Origin: Clostridiaceae bacterium
Lineage (GTDB): Bacteria > Bacillota > Clostridia > Saccharofermentanales > UBA5734
Length of the DNA: 5,646 nucleotides
Reading direction: 5' to 3'
NCBI GenBank assembly: GCA_012519875.1
Contig: JAAYPL010000038.1
Coordinates: 1 to 5,646 of the forward strand
Shown here: piece by piece, positions 5,495 to 5,646 of the stretch
How the letters are laid out: each line of letters opens with the position of its first letter
Position numbering within the stretch: the first letter of the stretch is position 1
Notes under the pieces: generated by a model
What the model was told of the DNA's origin: nothing
Database searches by the model: none
What the model saw: only the letters and a program-made list of their open reading frames with translations
Made by a program: the position numbers and the translations under genes

Positions 5495-5646
5495 GGTGTC
5501 CTATCCTCCGCGCCGATATCGGTTGTAGCCGCAGATGGTATGTTCCCCGGTGTAGGACAAGGTGTTTGCCGAAGATAACCGCCCACGGCGTCGTCGCGAA
5601 CCAGATAGCCATCATCGATCTCAATCACGCGTTTTTTCATCTGGTC
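5491..5646 (-). CDS. ftsE: FtsE, cell-division ABC transporter ATPase (C-terminal 51 residues only)
   Basis: FtsE is the cytoplasmic ATPase of the FtsEX complex, which controls peptidoglycan hydrolysis at the division site or along the side wall. Only the C-terminus lies in the window; Walker A, signature and Walker B motifs are off the right edge. The visible part contains DQMKKRVIEIDDGYLVRDD followed by VGGYL, matching the usual FtsE ending (M-[RK]-KRVI-x-[IL]-x-x-G-x-[IL]-VRD, then GGY). The call is strengthened by ftsX directly downstream: the TGA stop overlaps the ftsX ATG as ATGA, typical of translational coupling. After GGYL the frame continues for 26 residues, a Pro/Thr/Ala-rich tail that goes beyond where most FtsE proteins stop. 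Seen: tail, overlap, motif. Known: FtsE family. Confidence comes mainly from the neighbour. Confidence 0.9.
   Translation of the reverse strand, partial: DQMKKRVIEIDDGYLVRDDAVGGYLRQTPCPTPGNIPSAATTDIGAEDRTP

Overview
The window carries one tightly packed operon read entirely from the minus strand, so transcription runs from the right edge to the left. In transcription order the genes are: the 3' end of ftsE, ftsX, a secreted coiled-coil M23 (LytM) peptidase, a membrane-anchored PDZ/S41 carboxyl-terminal processing protease, a class I SAM-dependent methyltransferase, and hslO (Hsp33). Junctions are an ATGA overlap (ftsE/ftsX), then gaps of about 22, 33, 5 and 22 bases. No promoter is visible for the operon; it must lie beyond the right edge.

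The organism is most likely a bacterium of the Firmicutes (Bacillota), perhaps Clostridia-like. The FtsX is the Gram-positive-like form of about 296 residues, Shine-Dalgarno sites are strong, and the order ftsE-ftsX-peptidase-S41 protease recalls Bacillus subtilis, where ftsEX lies near ctpB. The genes look moderately GC-rich, while the first ~230 bases are clearly AT-richer. No lower rank can be supported.

The first four genes form a plausible functional unit. FtsEX uses ATP hydrolysis to signal across the membrane to a coiled-coil peptidoglycan hydrolase (here the M23 protein, which keeps all its catalytic residues), and the S41 protease may process or degrade envelope proteins, possibly including that hydrolase. 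The methyltransferase has no assignable substrate, and Hsp33 is the redox-activated cytoplasmic chaperone. Their co-transcription with the division genes is seen in the layout; a functional link is inference.

The left end (1-234) has no firm gene. From right to left it holds a GC-rich hairpin at the hslO stop, a possible 28-codon hydrophobic ORF with a good ribosome binding site, and a terminator-like hairpin with T tracts on both sides. Bases 1-57 are AT-rich with nothing I can call. I saw no tRNA, rRNA, CRISPR array, insertion sequence or phage gene. Most of the window is ordinary housekeeping DNA; the points worth a second look are the S41 active-site variation, the hydrolase next to FtsEX, and the small elements after hslO.
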